Source: Pseudolactococcus laudensis (GTDB lineage Bacteria; Bacillota; Bacilli; Lactobacillales; Streptococcaceae). From it: a DNA stretch of 64,000 nucleotides. The stretch lies in NCBI RefSeq assembly GCF_013449735.1, contig NZ_JACBNY010000002.1:62001-126000 (forward strand). Direction: 5' to 3'. Shown here one piece after another: positions 17,948-27,494 of the stretch. A model generated the notes under the pieces. It searched no databases, was not told where the DNA came from, and was given only the letters and a program-made list of their open reading frames with translations. How positions within the stretch are numbered: position 1 is the first letter of the stretch; every line of letters starts with the position of its first letter. The position numbers and the translations under genes were made by a program.

Positions 17948-18934
17948 AGACTTTGATAAGATTATCAAAAAAGAAAAAAGAAAAAAATCGTTAAAACATT
18001 CGCAATTTCAGTTGTGACAACGCTTGCCTTACTGTTCATAGGCTATACCGTGAGTAATAGAGGCATGGCCTTGCAATACGAAAAAGCAAAGGAAATGGCC
18101 AATATCACAGATATGATTGAGTCTCCTAACTTGATTTCGAGGTCCCAATATTTGAGCAAAACTGGCTGGGTGACTTCTCAGCTGAAAAGTGATCGTTTTA
18201 AAAACATTGACGGTTACCTAGTTGCAGCGGCACCACTCGAAATCAATTTTAGCCTGTTTGGAGTTGGCTATGCCAGTGATCAAAACTCACCATTAACAGT
18301 TCCGATTACAAAAACAAAAGATATCGGTGCCTTTAGCCGAGAAAATGGCGAAAAACTGCCATTGTTTTTCAATCCCAATCACAAGCAAACCGAAACTGAG
18401 CAAGAAGTTAAGACGACACACGAGGCAAGAACTTCATCCGGACTGAAAAATCATGTCGCAGAAGTTGCCATTTCATTTAAGGAGCCGATGACTTATGCTG
18501 AAATTCAGGCTAAACTTCCTGATAATTTACTGATTAACTGGTACTGGCTAGGCATGGCGAGTGACCAACTATCAGTCACGGATACCATTGGTAAAGTCAT
18601 TGGGATTAATGCAGATGAAGCTGGTAAATTAGAAGATGAGTCATTGGAGACATCCTCTTCAAGTAGCTGGTCATCTGCCAACTATCCATCTTTTGTGACT
18701 GCCGTAAAAACAGCAGCTGAAAAACGCGGCTATAATGTAGCAGGCATTGATATCTATAAAGATGCCCTAAAACAGGTCGAAAAATATCCAACTTTAAAGA
18801 CGGCTAAGTTTGTAGGTATTATTGTCAGTGGTCGAACTGAAAATCTAGCCACCTTAGATGATGAACCCTACATATTTGCGACCAATGTCGGCCTTCAAGC
18901 TGAAATTCTACCCTATATTGAACCAACAAAATGA
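17934..18934 (+). CDS. Membrane-bound sigma-factor regulator, frameshifted near its start
   Basis: A membrane-anchored partner of the preceding ECF sigma factor (Sigma_reg_N / Sigma_reg_C type). ATG 17934 overlaps the sigma gene and gives MKMNEDFDKIIKKEKRKK, then the frame ends at 18016. The main frame (KKIVKTFAISVVTTLALLFI, one membrane span, then about 290 extracellular residues) is reached by a -1 shift at the heptamer A AAA AAA (17981-17987). Adding one A restores a continuous protein of about 333 residues. The in-frame GTG 18014 would remove the whole cytosolic part and half the span. So either programmed frameshifting, a sequencing error or decay is present. A Ser-rich SSSSSWSS linker lies near the C-terminal domain. 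Confidence 0.8.
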
Positions 18935-18944
18935 TCACAAAAGG

Positions 18945-19215
18945 CTAGGACAAAATGTCCTCAGTCAACGAGAGAGAAAAGTAAACTATTGTGCCTCAAC
19001 AAGTTTGCTTTTCTCTTTTTTCGTTTAGTTTTGCAGAAAGTCTCTAAATTTTATAAAATAGCAGCATTGTTTTACCAAATTCGTATTGTTTTGGCAAAAC
19101 AATACGAATTTCGCAAGAAAAACGTATTTTTTTTACCAATTCCGTATTGTTTTGGCAGAACAATACGGAATTGGTATTTGGGTATAGCATCAATGTTTTT
19201 TACCCGATTTCGTCT
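18945..19215. repeat. Copy of the dispersed intergenic repeat family
   Basis: Contains GGCTAGGACAAAATGTCC, an inverted pair AGAAAAGTAAACT...AGTTTGCTTTTCTC that can terminate the sigma operon, and palindromes TTCGTATTGTTTTG / CAAAACAATACGAA and ATTCCGTATTGTTTTG / AACAATACGGAAT. The ACAATACGAA core is the same as in the 61-bp array. No gene is present; a short frame across it is a repeat artefact. Confidence 0.75.
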
Positions 19216-19302
19216 TATTTTTGATGCTTAGTTTGCTTATTTACAATTTATCGAGAGGTTTGTTTTGATGCTCAAATTAATCAAAATTTTTTAAACAAAA
19301 TA

Positions 19303-19332
19303 TTTGACCTTTATTGACCAAATCGTTATAAT
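19303..19332 (+). promoter_or_regulatory. CtsR operator overlapping clpB promoter
   Basis: TTTGACCTTTATTGACC (19303-19319) is the inverted form of the CtsR heptad direct repeat with one deviation. It overlaps the -35 TTGACC (19304-19309), which is 17 bases from TATAAT (19327-19332). This fits heat-shock repression of clpB by CtsR. Confidence 0.88.
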
Positions 19333-19390
19333 AGGATTTAGAGATAGAAAATCTCTAGAATTTACTTCTGAAGAAGGAGAACAAAAGACA

Positions 19391-21985
19391 ATGAATATTG
19401 AAAAAATGACAACAACTTTACAACAAGCTTTGGCTGAGGCACAAAAAATCGCGCAAGTTCACCAACATCAAAATATAGAAATCGCACATCTTTGGAAATT
19501 CATGATTCAGCCTGGGCAGTTTGCGCATGACTTTTATCAAGACTTAGGTTTAGATTTAGCAGGTTTTGAGGCGGAAATTGATCAGGAACTAGATAAAATT
19601 TCAGTCGTGACTGGTAGCAATGTCGCTTATGGTCAGAATTTGAGTCAAAATCTATTTAACTTATTTAGTCAGGCTGAAAAGCTGGCTGAATCTCTAAAAG
19701 ATGAGTTTCTATCCACTGAGACGGTACTGTTATCACTGTTTTCGCAAAGCCATAATCCATTGACCAAGTATTTGAAAGACCATGGTATTACGGAGAAGAT
19801 GGTTAAGGAAAAAATCGAAAGTATGAGAGGAGGAAGTTCGGTGACAAGTCAAAATCAAGAAGAAAAATATGAAGCGCTGAAGAAATATGGCGAGGATCTG
19901 GTTGAGAAGGTTCGCACGGGTAAGATGGACCCTGTGATTGGGCGTGATGAGGAAGTGCGAGATGTTGTGCGGATTTTGTCGCGCAAGACGAAAAATAACC
20001 CGGTTTTAATTGGTGAGCCTGGTGTCGGTAAAACGGCGATTGTTGAAGGTTTGGCGCAACGGATCGTGAAGAAGGATGTGCCAACGAATCTGCAAGATAA
20101 GACGATTTTTAGCTTGGATATGGGTGCGCTGATTGCGGGTGCTAAGTTCCGAGGTGAGTTTGAAGAACGGCTCAAGACTGTTTTAAATGAGATTAAGAAG
20201 TCTGATGGTCGGATTATTCTCTTTATTGATGAGATTCACACGATTGTTGGTGCGGGTAAAACGGAAGGTTCAATGGATGCAGGTAATCTGTTGAAACCGA
20301 TGTTGGCGCGTGGTGAGTTGCACTTGATTGGTGCGACGACTTTGGATGAATATCGCCAAAACTTCGAGAAAGACAAGGCTTTGGAGCGTCGTTTCCAAAA
20401 AGTGTTGGTACAAGAGCCAACGGTTGAGGATACGATTTCTATCCTACGTGGTCTGAAAGATCGTTTTGAAGTGCATCATGGTGTGAAAATTCATGATAAT
20501 GCCTTGATTGCTGCGGCAATCTTGTCAAATCGCTACATTACAGATCGTTATTTGCCTGATAAAGCAATTGACCTTGTCGATGAAGCGAGTGCAACGATTC
20601 GGGTTGAGATGAATTCTTCTCCAACTGAGTTGGATCAAATTGCGCGTAAACTGATGCAGCTTGAAATTGAAGAAGAAGCCTTGAAGAAGGAAACAGACGA
20701 TGGCTCTAAGAAACGTTTGGCGATTCTACAAGAAGAGCTTGCCAATACGCGTGAAACAGCTAATGCCTTGAAGATGCGTTGGGAAACTGAAAAAGAGGCA
20801 GTAGAAGCGATTCATGCTAAACGTGCTGAGTTAGAGCAAGCTCGTTTTGATTTAGAAAATGCTGAAAATGAGTACAATCTAGAGCAGGCTGCTGTTCTGC
20901 GTCATGGTACAATTCCAAAACTGGAAAAAGAAGTGGCTGATTTGGAAGATGCCCAAGAGGCAGATGCCGGTACTCATCTGGTTCAAGAATCGGTGACAGA
21001 TCAAGAAATTGCGGAAGTGATTGGTCGCTTGACTGGGATTCCAGTGACTAAACTGGTTGAAGGCGAAAAAGAAAAACTCTTGCATCTAGCAGATACTTTA
21101 CACCAACGTGTGGTAGGGCAAGATGAGGCGGTTAACGCAGTTTCTGATGCCATTATCCGTAGTCGTGCCGGTCTGCAAGACCCTAATAAACCGCTTGGTA
21201 GCTTTCTATTTCTTGGACCGACTGGTGTCGGTAAAACTGAATTGGCTAAAAGCTTAGCCGAAGACCTCTTCGATTCAGAAAACCACATGGTGCGGATTGA
21301 CATGAGTGAGTACATGGAAAAACATAGTGTCTCACGTTTGGTTGGTGCACCTCCAGGATATGTTGGTTATGACGAAGGCGGTCAGTTGACTGAGGCTGTA
21401 CGTCGTAATCCGTACACGATCGTCCTGCTTGATGAGATCGAAAAAGCGCATCCTGATGTCTTTAACATCCTACTCCAAGTGCTTGACGATGGTCGTTTGA
21501 CAGATTCTAAGGGTGTTGTTGTTGACTTCAAGAACACCGTCTTGATTATGACATCAAACATTGGCTCACGGACGCTGTTGGATGGGATTAAAGATGATGG
21601 CACTCTTGACAATACGACGAAAGAAGCAGTCTTGGACGAGCTTAAAGGGCACTTCAAACCTGAGTTCCTTAATCGGATTGATGATACTGTTGTCTTCACG
21701 CCGTTGACCTTGCCTGTCGTGAAACAAATTATCGATAAAATCGTGGCGCAGCTTACAGAACGCTTGTCGCATCAAGATATTAATTTAGAGCTAACAACAG
21801 ATGCCCTTGATTGGATTGCCAAAAATGCGTATGAACCCGAGTACGGGGCACGACCAATTAAACGGTTTATGACGAAACATCTTGAAACACCACTTGCGAA
21901 AGCACTTGTATCTGGTAAAGTCTTACCAAACTCAGTGGTTTTAGTTGGTTTGAAAGATGATGCGTTAGTTTTTGATATGAAGTAA
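19391..21985 (+). CDS. clpB: ATP-dependent disaggregase ClpB
   Basis: Start ATG 19391 follows GAAGGAGA; an upstream in-frame codon at 19304 lies inside the promoter and is rejected. The 864-residue protein has a Clp N-domain, two AAA+ modules with Walker [10 protein letters not shown] and GPTGVGKTE and Walker B LFIDEIHT and VLLDEIEK, and a long middle coiled-coil domain (from about [20 protein letters not shown]) that marks ClpB rather than ClpC or ClpE. ClpB works with DnaK to resolubilise protein aggregates in the cytoplasm. Monocistronic, CtsR-controlled, and ended by its own terminator. Confidence 0.97.
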   Translation: MNIEKMTTTLQQALAEAQKIAQVHQHQNIEIAHLWKFMIQPGQFAHDFYQDLGLDLAGFEAEIDQELDKISVVTGSNVAYGQNLSQNLFNLFSQAEKLAESLKDEFLSTETVLLSLFSQSHNPLTKYLKDHGITEKMVKEKIESMRGGSSVTSQNQEEKYEALKKYGEDLVEKVRTGKMDPVIGRDEEVRDVVRILSRKTKNNPVLIGEPGVGKTAIVEGLAQRIVKKDVPTNLQDKTIFSLDMGALIAGAKFRGEFEERLKTVLNEIKKSDGRIILFIDEIHTIVGAGKTEGSMDAGNLLKPMLARGELHLIGATTLDEYRQNFEKDKALERRFQKVLVQEPTVEDTISILRGLKDRFEVHHGVKIHDNALIAAAILSNRYITDRYLPDKAIDLVDEASATIRVEMNSSPTELDQIARKLMQLEIEEEALKKETDDGSKKRLAILQEELANTRETANALKMRWETEKEAVEAIHAKRAELEQARFDLENAENEYNLEQAAVLRHGTIPKLEKEVADLEDAQEADAGTHLVQESVTDQEIAEVIGRLTGIPVTKLVEGEKEKLLHLADTLHQRVVGQDEAVNAVSDAIIRSRAGLQDPNKPLGSFLFLGPTGVGKTELAKSLAEDLFDSENHMVRIDMSEYMEKHSVSRLVGAPPGYVGYDEGGQLTEAVRRNPYTIVLLDEIEKAHPDVFNILLQVLDDGRLTDSKGVVVDFKNTVLIMTSNIGSRTLLDGIKDDGTLDNTTKEAVLDELKGHFKPEFLNRIDDTVVFTPLTLPVVKQIIDKIVAQLTERLSHQDINLELTTDALDWIAKNAYEPEYGARPIKRFMTKHLETPLAKALVSGKVLPNSVVLVGLKDDALVFDMK

Positions 21986-21995
21986 ATAATTTCGA

Positions 21996-22021
21996 AATCT
22001 CGCTTGATGCGAGATTTTTTG
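21996..22021 (+). terminator. clpB terminator
   Basis: Stem AATCTCGC / GCGAGATT with TTGAT loop and TTTTTTG run. Confidence 0.88.
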
Positions 22022-22054
22022 TTGCCTACAATCCACACATAACGTTATAAATTT

Positions 22055-22102
22055 TTGAAAATATAATTTAAAAACAGTATAATTGAATAGAAAACGCTTA
22101 CG
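22055..22102 (+). promoter_or_regulatory. Promoter and cre-like site of Rgg-type regulator gene
   Basis: TTGAAA (22055-22060), 17-base spacer, TATAAT (22078-22083). TAGAAAACGCTTACG (22088-22102) at the start site matches the CcpA cre consensus with two deviations. Confidence 0.6.
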
Positions 22103-22151
22103 TCGTTCAAACACCCTGAGGGGAGGGGCTTGACAAATAAAGGGAGGGTTA

Positions 22152-23057
22152 ATGGCAAAAGAAGTTATGACGGATGAAATTTCTGCTATACGGAAAACTT
22201 TTAAAGGGTTACGAAAAGCAAGAGGCTACACACAAGCTGATATTAGTGATGAAATTGTATCGAAATCTCTTATCTCTAAATTTGAAAACGGGACAAGTAT
22301 GTTAGCAGCTGATAAATTATTACATGTTATTGCTAAACTTAACATGACACCAAATGAATTTGTCAATGTTTTGAATGATTATCAGCCAGACCGTATGCAA
22401 AAACTATACAATATTTTAAATCAAATCCGCTTTTCTGGTCTACAAGGTGTGAAACGGTCAGAAAAGTTGATTATTGAGGAAACGACTGATAAGTTTGAAA
22501 TTCTATCTAATATCATGATTAAGAGTGTTTTGCAGGATGTGACAGAAAAGCAATACGTTTCCCTCGTTGAAAGAAATATCGTTGGCGACTATTTGAATGG
22601 GTTAGATAATTGGACAGAATTTGAGGTTAAGCTGCTTTATTATGCTTGTCCGATTTTGGATAGGGGAGATTTTAAGTGGTTTGGTGAATTGCTTTTAGAG
22701 AGAACTAAGCATTTTTATTCTGGTAGTTTAAAAAACTTGTTTGTAGGAACTTTAATGAACTTGTATGATGGCGTACTTGAATATCAAGAATTAGATGATG
22801 CCGTATTTTTTAGAGATAAAATTTCTCAATTTGATTTTGGAGGTGATTTAATTGCGATTGTCAACTTCCAAATGTTAACTGATTTGCATGACTATATAGA
22901 AAATCCAACAAAAGAAAACCTTATCAAGGCAGAGAACTACCTAGATAAGGTTGATGCATTAGGGGGAGAACTAAAAGTAATTATCGAGTATTCAAGAACT
23001 CGACTTAAAGGTTTAAAATTAGCCAAACATCCAAATACTCAATGTAGTCAAAAGTAA
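22152..23057 (+). CDS. Rgg/GadR/MutR family transcriptional regulator
   Basis: The 301-residue protein starts at ATG 22152 behind AGGGAGGG. Residues about 11-70 form a Cro/CI-type helix-turn-helix (IRKTFKGLRKARGYTQADIS then SKSLISKFENG). The remaining ~230 residues are a helical repeat region of the peptide-binding Rgg type. Family members respond to short hydrophobic peptides or act as stand-alone activators of neighbouring transport or bacteriocin genes. It lies just upstream of an ABC export operon. No obvious short hydrophobic peptide gene was identified next to it. A repeated GTTGAAAATNTTC motif at about 23126, 23170 (inverted) and 23944 may be its binding site (inference). Confidence 0.88.
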   Translation: MAKEVMTDEISAIRKTFKGLRKARGYTQADISDEIVSKSLISKFENGTSMLAADKLLHVIAKLNMTPNEFVNVLNDYQPDRMQKLYNILNQIRFSGLQGVKRSEKLIIEETTDKFEILSNIMIKSVLQDVTEKQYVSLVERNIVGDYLNGLDNWTEFEVKLLYYACPILDRGDFKWFGELLLERTKHFYSGSLKNLFVGTLMNLYDGVLEYQELDDAVFFRDKISQFDFGGDLIAIVNFQMLTDLHDYIENPTKENLIKAENYLDKVDALGGELKVIIEYSRTRLKGLKLAKHPNTQCSQK

Positions 23058-23487
23058 ATTTATTATTTTTATGCCTACTCCCTCTTATACGATACTGGAT
23101 ACTTGAATCTTTATGTTGAAGAAAAGTTGAAAATATTCCTTTTATTAGAACTATTTTAAAAAAGTGGAAGATTTTCAACTTTTTAAAGATATCAATTTTC
23201 TGTGGTAGAATTTTATTTATAGTTTGTCTAGGATTAAAATGAACTATTTATAGGTATTTCTGAATAAATTTTAGTAGCAGTTGGAAATTTAGACATGAAA
23301 ACTTGACGCAAAGTATTCAAGTCTGGTTGCTTTTTATATCAGTATTTTATTATTGTGTACACTCTTGATAGGCGTTGACTGTTACAAGACACTTAAATAA
23401 AAGTATGTCTGTAATTCGTTCGCAAAAGTCTATTATTTTCATGCCTTTAAAGAATGCAATCAAACATTAAGATTAAGGAGTTCGACT
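23058..23487 (+). promoter_or_regulatory. Intergenic region with large inverted repeat
   Basis: No gene recognised in 430 bases. The main structure is an inverted repeat AAAGTTGAAAATATTCC (23123-23139) and GGAAGATTTTCAACTTT (23166-23182) around a 26-base AT-rich loop; it may be an operator pair or a weak terminator of the regulator gene. Confidence 0.5.
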
Positions 23488-23868
23488 TTGAAAAAAAAGA
23501 TAATCATAGGTAGTGTTATACTTTTGCCTATTCTATTATTTTTAATATATTTGACATACCAAACGTTTGATTACAGACTTTCAAAATATAATGGTAAAGG
23601 AAGTTTGATTCAAACTTATACATCACCAGATAAAAAACATCAGGCAAATATTTATACTTGGTCTGAGGGTGGCGCAACAGTTGGCTATTCAATTCGTGTT
23701 GGTATAACATCAAAAGATAAAAAATTTAAAGATGAAACAGTTTTTTGGCAATATAAAAATATAAAAAATGATTTTAACTGGCTTTCTGATACAAAATTTG
23801 AATTACAGGGAAAGAAGGTTGATATTTTTGATACTAAAACTTGGTATAATTGGAAACGTGACAATTAA
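23488..23868 (+). CDS. DUF5412-like membrane-anchored protein
   Basis: A 126-residue protein starting at TTG 23488 behind AAGGAG. It has an N-terminal membrane anchor (KIIIGSVILLPILLFLIYL) and an extracytoplasmic domain with YTSPDKKHQANIYTWSEGGATVG and a terminal TWYNWKRDN, features I associate with the DUF5412 family. No lipobox cysteine is present, so it is membrane-anchored rather than a lipoprotein. Function unknown. It stands between the Rgg-type regulator and the ABC export operon, with its own ribosome site and about 110 bases to the next gene. Confidence 0.68.
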   Translation: MKKKIIIGSVILLPILLFLIYLTYQTFDYRLSKYNGKGSLIQTYTSPDKKHQANIYTWSEGGATVGYSIRVGITSKDKKFKDETVFWQYKNIKNDFNWLSDTKFELQGKKVDIFDTKTWYNWKRDN

Positions 23869-23943
23869 ATGAAAAATAGTTCAAGAAGTTGGAGTCTTGG
23901 GAGTAAGAAGATAAAAATCGAGTAACGGGTGTAGAACTGAATT

Positions 23944-23956
23944 GTTGAAAATTTTC
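23944..23956 (+). promoter_or_regulatory. Candidate regulator site before export operon
   Basis: GTTGAAAATTTTC, containing the palindrome GAAAATTTTC, lies 25 bases before ATG 23981 and repeats the arm of the inverted repeat at 23123-23182. Confidence 0.35.
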
Positions 23957-23980
23957 GACTAAATAGCTAGGGAGACAAAC

Positions 23981-24295
23981 ATGAATAAAACAACTAAAAG
24001 TATATTTGCTATCGTATTAATCATATTGGGTATCTTATCAATTATCGCGACCTCACTTAATCTTCAAGTAACTATGGGGGATACAGAGGCATTTTTAGCG
24101 GGTCAAGTCGCATTACCAGTGCCACCGATTTTGACATGGGGACTAAACTTAGTGCAGGTAATTGGTTTTCTTTATCTTGTATTTAGTGAAAAATTCAAGA
24201 AAACGAATCTATTTTGGATTTTACTACTTCCGGTAGGTTGTATTGTCCTTGGAACGCGTCAACTCTTAAGATTAAACAAAAGTGAATTTGATTGA
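23981..24295 (+). CDS. Small multispan membrane protein of export operon
   Basis: A 104-residue hydrophobic protein with about three membrane segments (FAIVLIILGILSIIATSL; a middle PPILTWGLNLVQVIGFLYLV; and FWILLLPVGCIVLG) and a basic C-terminus. The start ATG 23981 has AGGGAGA eight bases upstream. Not recognised as a named family. It is followed nine bases later by the HlyD-like adaptor gene, so it is probably the first gene of the four-gene export operon and may be a small accessory or immunity protein (inference). Confidence 0.65.
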   Translation: MNKTTKSIFAIVLIILGILSIIATSLNLQVTMGDTEAFLAGQVALPVPPILTWGLNLVQVIGFLYLVFSEKFKKTNLFWILLLPVGCIVLGTRQLLRLNKSEFD

Positions 24296-24304
24296 GGTAT
24301 AGAA

Positions 24305-25381
24305 ATGAAAAAATTCTACAAGAAACATCCACTGATTGTCATTTTAACAAGTGTGATAGCAGCAATTATCATTGGAACGATTGGTTTGTCTGCCTTGTTA
24401 CTACCGAAACAAAAAACGAGCAAGCAGGATAGTTATGCGCTTTATACGGTAAAGGTAGAGGCTGACAATATTTTTAAGGGCAATGTGACGGCAAAAACGT
24501 CGACTGATTATCGAGAAGATATGTCGCTTGGTGAACTTTCACAAGTCAATGTGACGGATGGGCAGGAAGTGAAGGCTGGCGATGTTTTATTGACATATAC
24601 TAAGTCATCTGACGACTTATCAAGCCAAGAATTTGCAATCAAAAGTGCTGAGAATGATTTGGCAAATGCCCAGGCAGACGTGGTGGAAGCAGAAAATAAA
24701 GATGCTAAGTTGCGCAAGAAATATGATAATGCCAAAGAGATAGAAGAAAAAGAGGGGATCAATACACAAATTGAGAGCAATAACGAGGCTTGGAAAGCAG
24801 CGCAGCGCTCGGTGACGGCTGCTACACTTGCGCGCGACCAAGCACAAGCAAGTTTAGCAAGTCAAAAGGATAAGCAAACTGCCACGGTGACCGCTACAAC
24901 AGATGGTCTTGTGATCATGGGGACGAAGTCTGAGACGTCGCCTTTACTGAGTGTTGTGAGTCGGGAGACACTGGTCAATGGTAAGACGTCGGAATATGAT
25001 TACGACAAGCTCAAGGTGAACGATGTGGTAAGTGTTGAGACGGTTGACTTGTCGAAAAAAGTGACGGGTAAAATTTCTTATATTTCTCCAGTTCCAGATA
25101 AAGCAACGTCTGAAACCTCATCTAGTCAATACAATTTTAAGGTTGTTTTAGATGAGCCGTTACAAAATGGCTATACGGTTCAGATTCACCGTCCAAATGA
25201 AACACTTTATATTCCGAAAACATCCGTGAAAAATGGTCAAGTTTACCTGAAAAGTGGTAAAAAATTTAACAGGGTTGCAGTCGAAACTAAGGAGTCGGGT
25301 AGTCGATTGCAAGTCATATCTGGTTTAAATTCGGGCGATAAAATTATCGAGGAGGCAGCAGCTTATGTTGATACGCCTTGA
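24305..25381 (+). CDS. HlyD/MacA-like membrane-fusion (adaptor) protein
   Basis: A 358-residue protein with an N-terminal membrane anchor (LIVILTSVIAAIIIGTIGLS), a split biotinyl-lipoyl-like domain (SQVNVTDGQEVKAGDVLLTY), a coiled-coil hairpin of about 90 residues rich in Ala/Lys/Glu, and C-terminal beta-barrel and membrane-proximal domains. This is the adaptor subunit of MacAB/YknXYZ-type exporters. It overlaps the ATPase gene by 17 bases and forms one operon with the ATPase and FtsX-type permease. Likely substrates are peptides or toxic small molecules; neither is determined by the sequence. Confidence 0.9.
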   Translation: MKKFYKKHPLIVILTSVIAAIIIGTIGLSALLLPKQKTSKQDSYALYTVKVEADNIFKGNVTAKTSTDYREDMSLGELSQVNVTDGQEVKAGDVLLTYTKSSDDLSSQEFAIKSAENDLANAQADVVEAENKDAKLRKKYDNAKEIEEKEGINTQIESNNEAWKAAQRSVTAATLARDQAQASLASQKDKQTATVTATTDGLVIMGTKSETSPLLSVVSRETLVNGKTSEYDYDKLKVNDVVSVETVDLSKKVTGKISYISPVPDKATSETSSSQYNFKVVLDEPLQNGYTVQIHRPNETLYIPKTSVKNGQVYLKSGKKFNRVAVETKESGSRLQVISGLNSGDKIIEEAAAYVDTP

Positions 25382-26033
25382 AAATATCACAAAAACTTAT
25401 GAGCTTGCCAAACAAGAAGTTACTGTTTTAAACGATGTCTCTCTCAATATTTTTGAGGGTGATTTTGTTGGTATTATGGGGCGAAGTGGTTCTGGAAAGT
25501 CGACTTTGGTTAATCTGATTGGTTTTTTGGATAAGAAATTTAAAGGGACTTACTATTTTGAAGATAAGTTAGTTGAGCAGTATACAGACGATGACTTATC
25601 TAAAATCAGAAATGAAAATGTTGGCTTTGTTTTTCAAAATTTTGGCTTGATTGAAAATATGACAGTTGGGCAAAATGTTGAATTGCCTTTATTATACGCT
25701 GGTATTTCTAATCAGGAAAAAACACGTCTTGTCGCGGAGAGTTTGGAAAAAGTGGGATTGGCTGACTTTGTAGGCCAGTCTGTTAAACTTTTATCGGGTG
25801 GTCAAAGGCAACGGGTGGCTATTGCGCGTGCCATTGTTAATTCTCCTAAATTTATCATTGCAGATGAGCCGACGGGTGCGCTTGATAGCAAAACATCTGT
25901 TGATATTATGCAGTTGTTTACAGATTTGAATACGACTAGTGGTGTGACGATTATTTTGGTGACACATGATCCCAATTTGATGGCACATTGTAATCGTGAA
26001 ATTAGAGTATCTGATGGCGAGGTGGTCCTATGA
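25365..26033 (+). CDS. MacB-type ABC transporter ATPase
   Basis: A 222-residue ATPase with Walker A GRSGSGKST, Q-loop FVFQNFGLIENM, signature LLSGGQRQRVAIARA, Walker B FIIADEPTGALD and H-loop VTHD. The length and the LSGGQ context fit the LolD/MacB/YknY subfamily that pairs with FtsX-like permeases. It powers the mechanotransmission exporter formed with the genes on either side. It overlaps the adaptor gene by 17 bases and the permease by four (ATGA), indicating tight translational coupling. Confidence 0.95.
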   Translation: MLIRLENITKTYELAKQEVTVLNDVSLNIFEGDFVGIMGRSGSGKSTLVNLIGFLDKKFKGTYYFEDKLVEQYTDDDLSKIRNENVGFVFQNFGLIENMTVGQNVELPLLYAGISNQEKTRLVAESLEKVGLADFVGQSVKLLSGGQRQRVAIARAIVNSPKFIIADEPTGALDSKTSVDIMQLFTDLNTTSGVTIILVTHDPNLMAHCNREIRVSDGEVVL

Positions 26034-27226
26034 ACTTGCGTGCCGTGATCAAAAATGCTTATCAAGCCCTTCGTCAAAATACCAGACGCAGTATTTTAAC
26101 GATGCTTGGTATTGTCATTGGTATTGCCAGTGTCATCACGATTTTATCGTTAGGACGTGGGTTTGAAACTTACACTGTAAAAAATCTGACTGCTACAAAT
26201 GAAAAAAATGTAGCGGTCGATGTTGTTTTTTCGCCGTCGGATTATGAACAGTTTGAATCAAATAAAATGCGCTACTTTTCTGATGAAGACTTGAAATTTA
26301 TAGGTCAGATTGAGGGCGTAGAGAAGGTTGCCTATGTCAAAGCTGACGACAAGTTTTTACGTATAGATTTACAGGCAGCAGATAAAAAAATCAGTAAGAA
26401 TTTAGGCTTTGTAGCTGGTGATAAAGACGCTATCGAGGTGGGGCGCACGATTAGTCGTGATGATATTGAAACGCATCAAAAGGTCGCAATTATCAGTCGT
26501 GATACGGCAAAAGATGTCAATCCAGATGTGAATAAGGTATTAGGTACAGGGGTTGACATAAAAGGGGAGCTTTATCAAATTGTTGGCATTTATAAAGGAG
26601 GGACGGCTAATTTGTTTGATATGACCCCTGATGTCAAAATTCCCAAGACAACCTACCAGTACTATGCGAATAGCGAAGGGAATCCCACACAAATAAAAGT
26701 TACAATTGCTAATGATTATAAACCCAGTAAGGTTGCGCAGAAAGTGATTAAAAAACTGGAAAAAGTAGGCATCAGTCGTAATTTTGGTGAGTATTCAACT
26801 TTTGATATGAGTTCTCTGACAGACGGTATTGGTAAAGTATTGAAGATGTTGACCTTCTTTATCTCAGGAATAGCTGGCATTTCACTCTTCATTGCAGGTG
26901 TTGGCGTTATGAATATGATGTATACATCAGTTTCTGAACGTGTCAAAGAAATTGGCGTTCGCCGAAGTGTTGGCGCTAAAAGACGTGACATTCGAAATCA
27001 ATTTTTGGTTGAAGGCTTGATGCTAACAATGTCAGCTGGTGTGATTGGTTATATCATCGGTTATTTGGTTGAGCTTGTCATATCAATCTTCTTGCCATTT
27101 AAAGTATCTCCAGATTTATTTACAATTTCCCTAACTCTAGTCATAACGATTGCCATTGGTCTGGTCTTTTCAATCACCCCAGCCAACATGGCAGCGCGAA
27201 AAGATTTGGTGGAGATTTTAAGGTAG
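26030..27226 (+). CDS. FtsX-like ABC permease (MacB/YknZ type)
   Basis: A 398-residue permease with a first span after SILTMLGIVIGIASVITIL, a large extracytoplasmic MacB periplasmic-core domain (about residues 45-265) and three C-terminal spans carrying SERVKEIGVRRSVGAKRRDI, the coupling helix diagnostic of MacB-type permeases. It ends with ITPANMAARKDLVEILR. It completes the exporter with the adaptor and ATPase. Its last ~110 coding bases and following 30 bases are duplicated at 29530-29669, on the far side of a second ABC module. Confidence 0.94.
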   Translation: MNLRAVIKNAYQALRQNTRRSILTMLGIVIGIASVITILSLGRGFETYTVKNLTATNEKNVAVDVVFSPSDYEQFESNKMRYFSDEDLKFIGQIEGVEKVAYVKADDKFLRIDLQAADKKISKNLGFVAGDKDAIEVGRTISRDDIETHQKVAIISRDTAKDVNPDVNKVLGTGVDIKGELYQIVGIYKGGTANLFDMTPDVKIPKTTYQYYANSEGNPTQIKVTIANDYKPSKVAQKVIKKLEKVGISRNFGEYSTFDMSSLTDGIGKVLKMLTFFISGIAGISLFIAGVGVMNMMYTSVSERVKEIGVRRSVGAKRRDIRNQFLVEGLMLTMSAGVIGYIIGYLVELVISIFLPFKVSPDLFTISLTLVITIAIGLVFSITPANMAARKDLVEILR

Positions 27227-27256
27227 CATTACAAAAAATAGGTCGTTTGACTTATT
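27118..27256 (+). repeat. Left copy of 140-bp direct repeat
   Basis: The end of the FtsX-like permease gene and 30 bases beyond match 29530-29669 with two substitutions and one A-run length difference. This copy lacks the T-run that completes the terminator in the right copy. Confidence 0.93.
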
Positions 27257-27310
27257 ATTCGAGATTGAGAATATAAAAATAAGACGATGCTTGCAATAAA
27301 ACTCTTTCAA

Positions 27311-27338
27311 AATCCTACTAAATAGTGGGATTTTTATA
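27311..27338 (+). terminator. Terminator upstream of second ABC module
   Basis: Stem AATCCTACTA / TAGTGGGATT (one G-T pair) followed by TTTTTAT. Confidence 0.75.
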
Positions 27339-27407
27339 GTCTCTATTGTGTAAATTAGCGACTGAGTTATTCTAATTATTCGAAAATATTTATATAAAGA
27401 TAAGTTT

Positions 27408-27436
27408 TTGATAATAATATCTAAAAAAAGTATAAT
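27408..27436 (+). promoter_or_regulatory. Promoter of two-gene ABC module
   Basis: TTGATA (27408-27413), 17-base spacer, TATAAT (27431-27436). Transcription would start near 27443. Confidence 0.75.
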
Positions 27437-27494
27437 TAAGGAATAAATGCATTTATCACCAAAATCATCTAATCAATTTGTAGAAAGTCTATTT

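Noticed and set aside
18989-19231. 80-residue plus-strand frame
   Set aside because: Lies entirely in a dispersed repeat with palindromes; no ribosome site.
23126-23158. Short hydrophobic pheromone peptide (about ten residues) after the Rgg-type gene
   Set aside because: Shorter than known peptide precursors, starts at TTG, and lies within the inverted repeat; not convincing.
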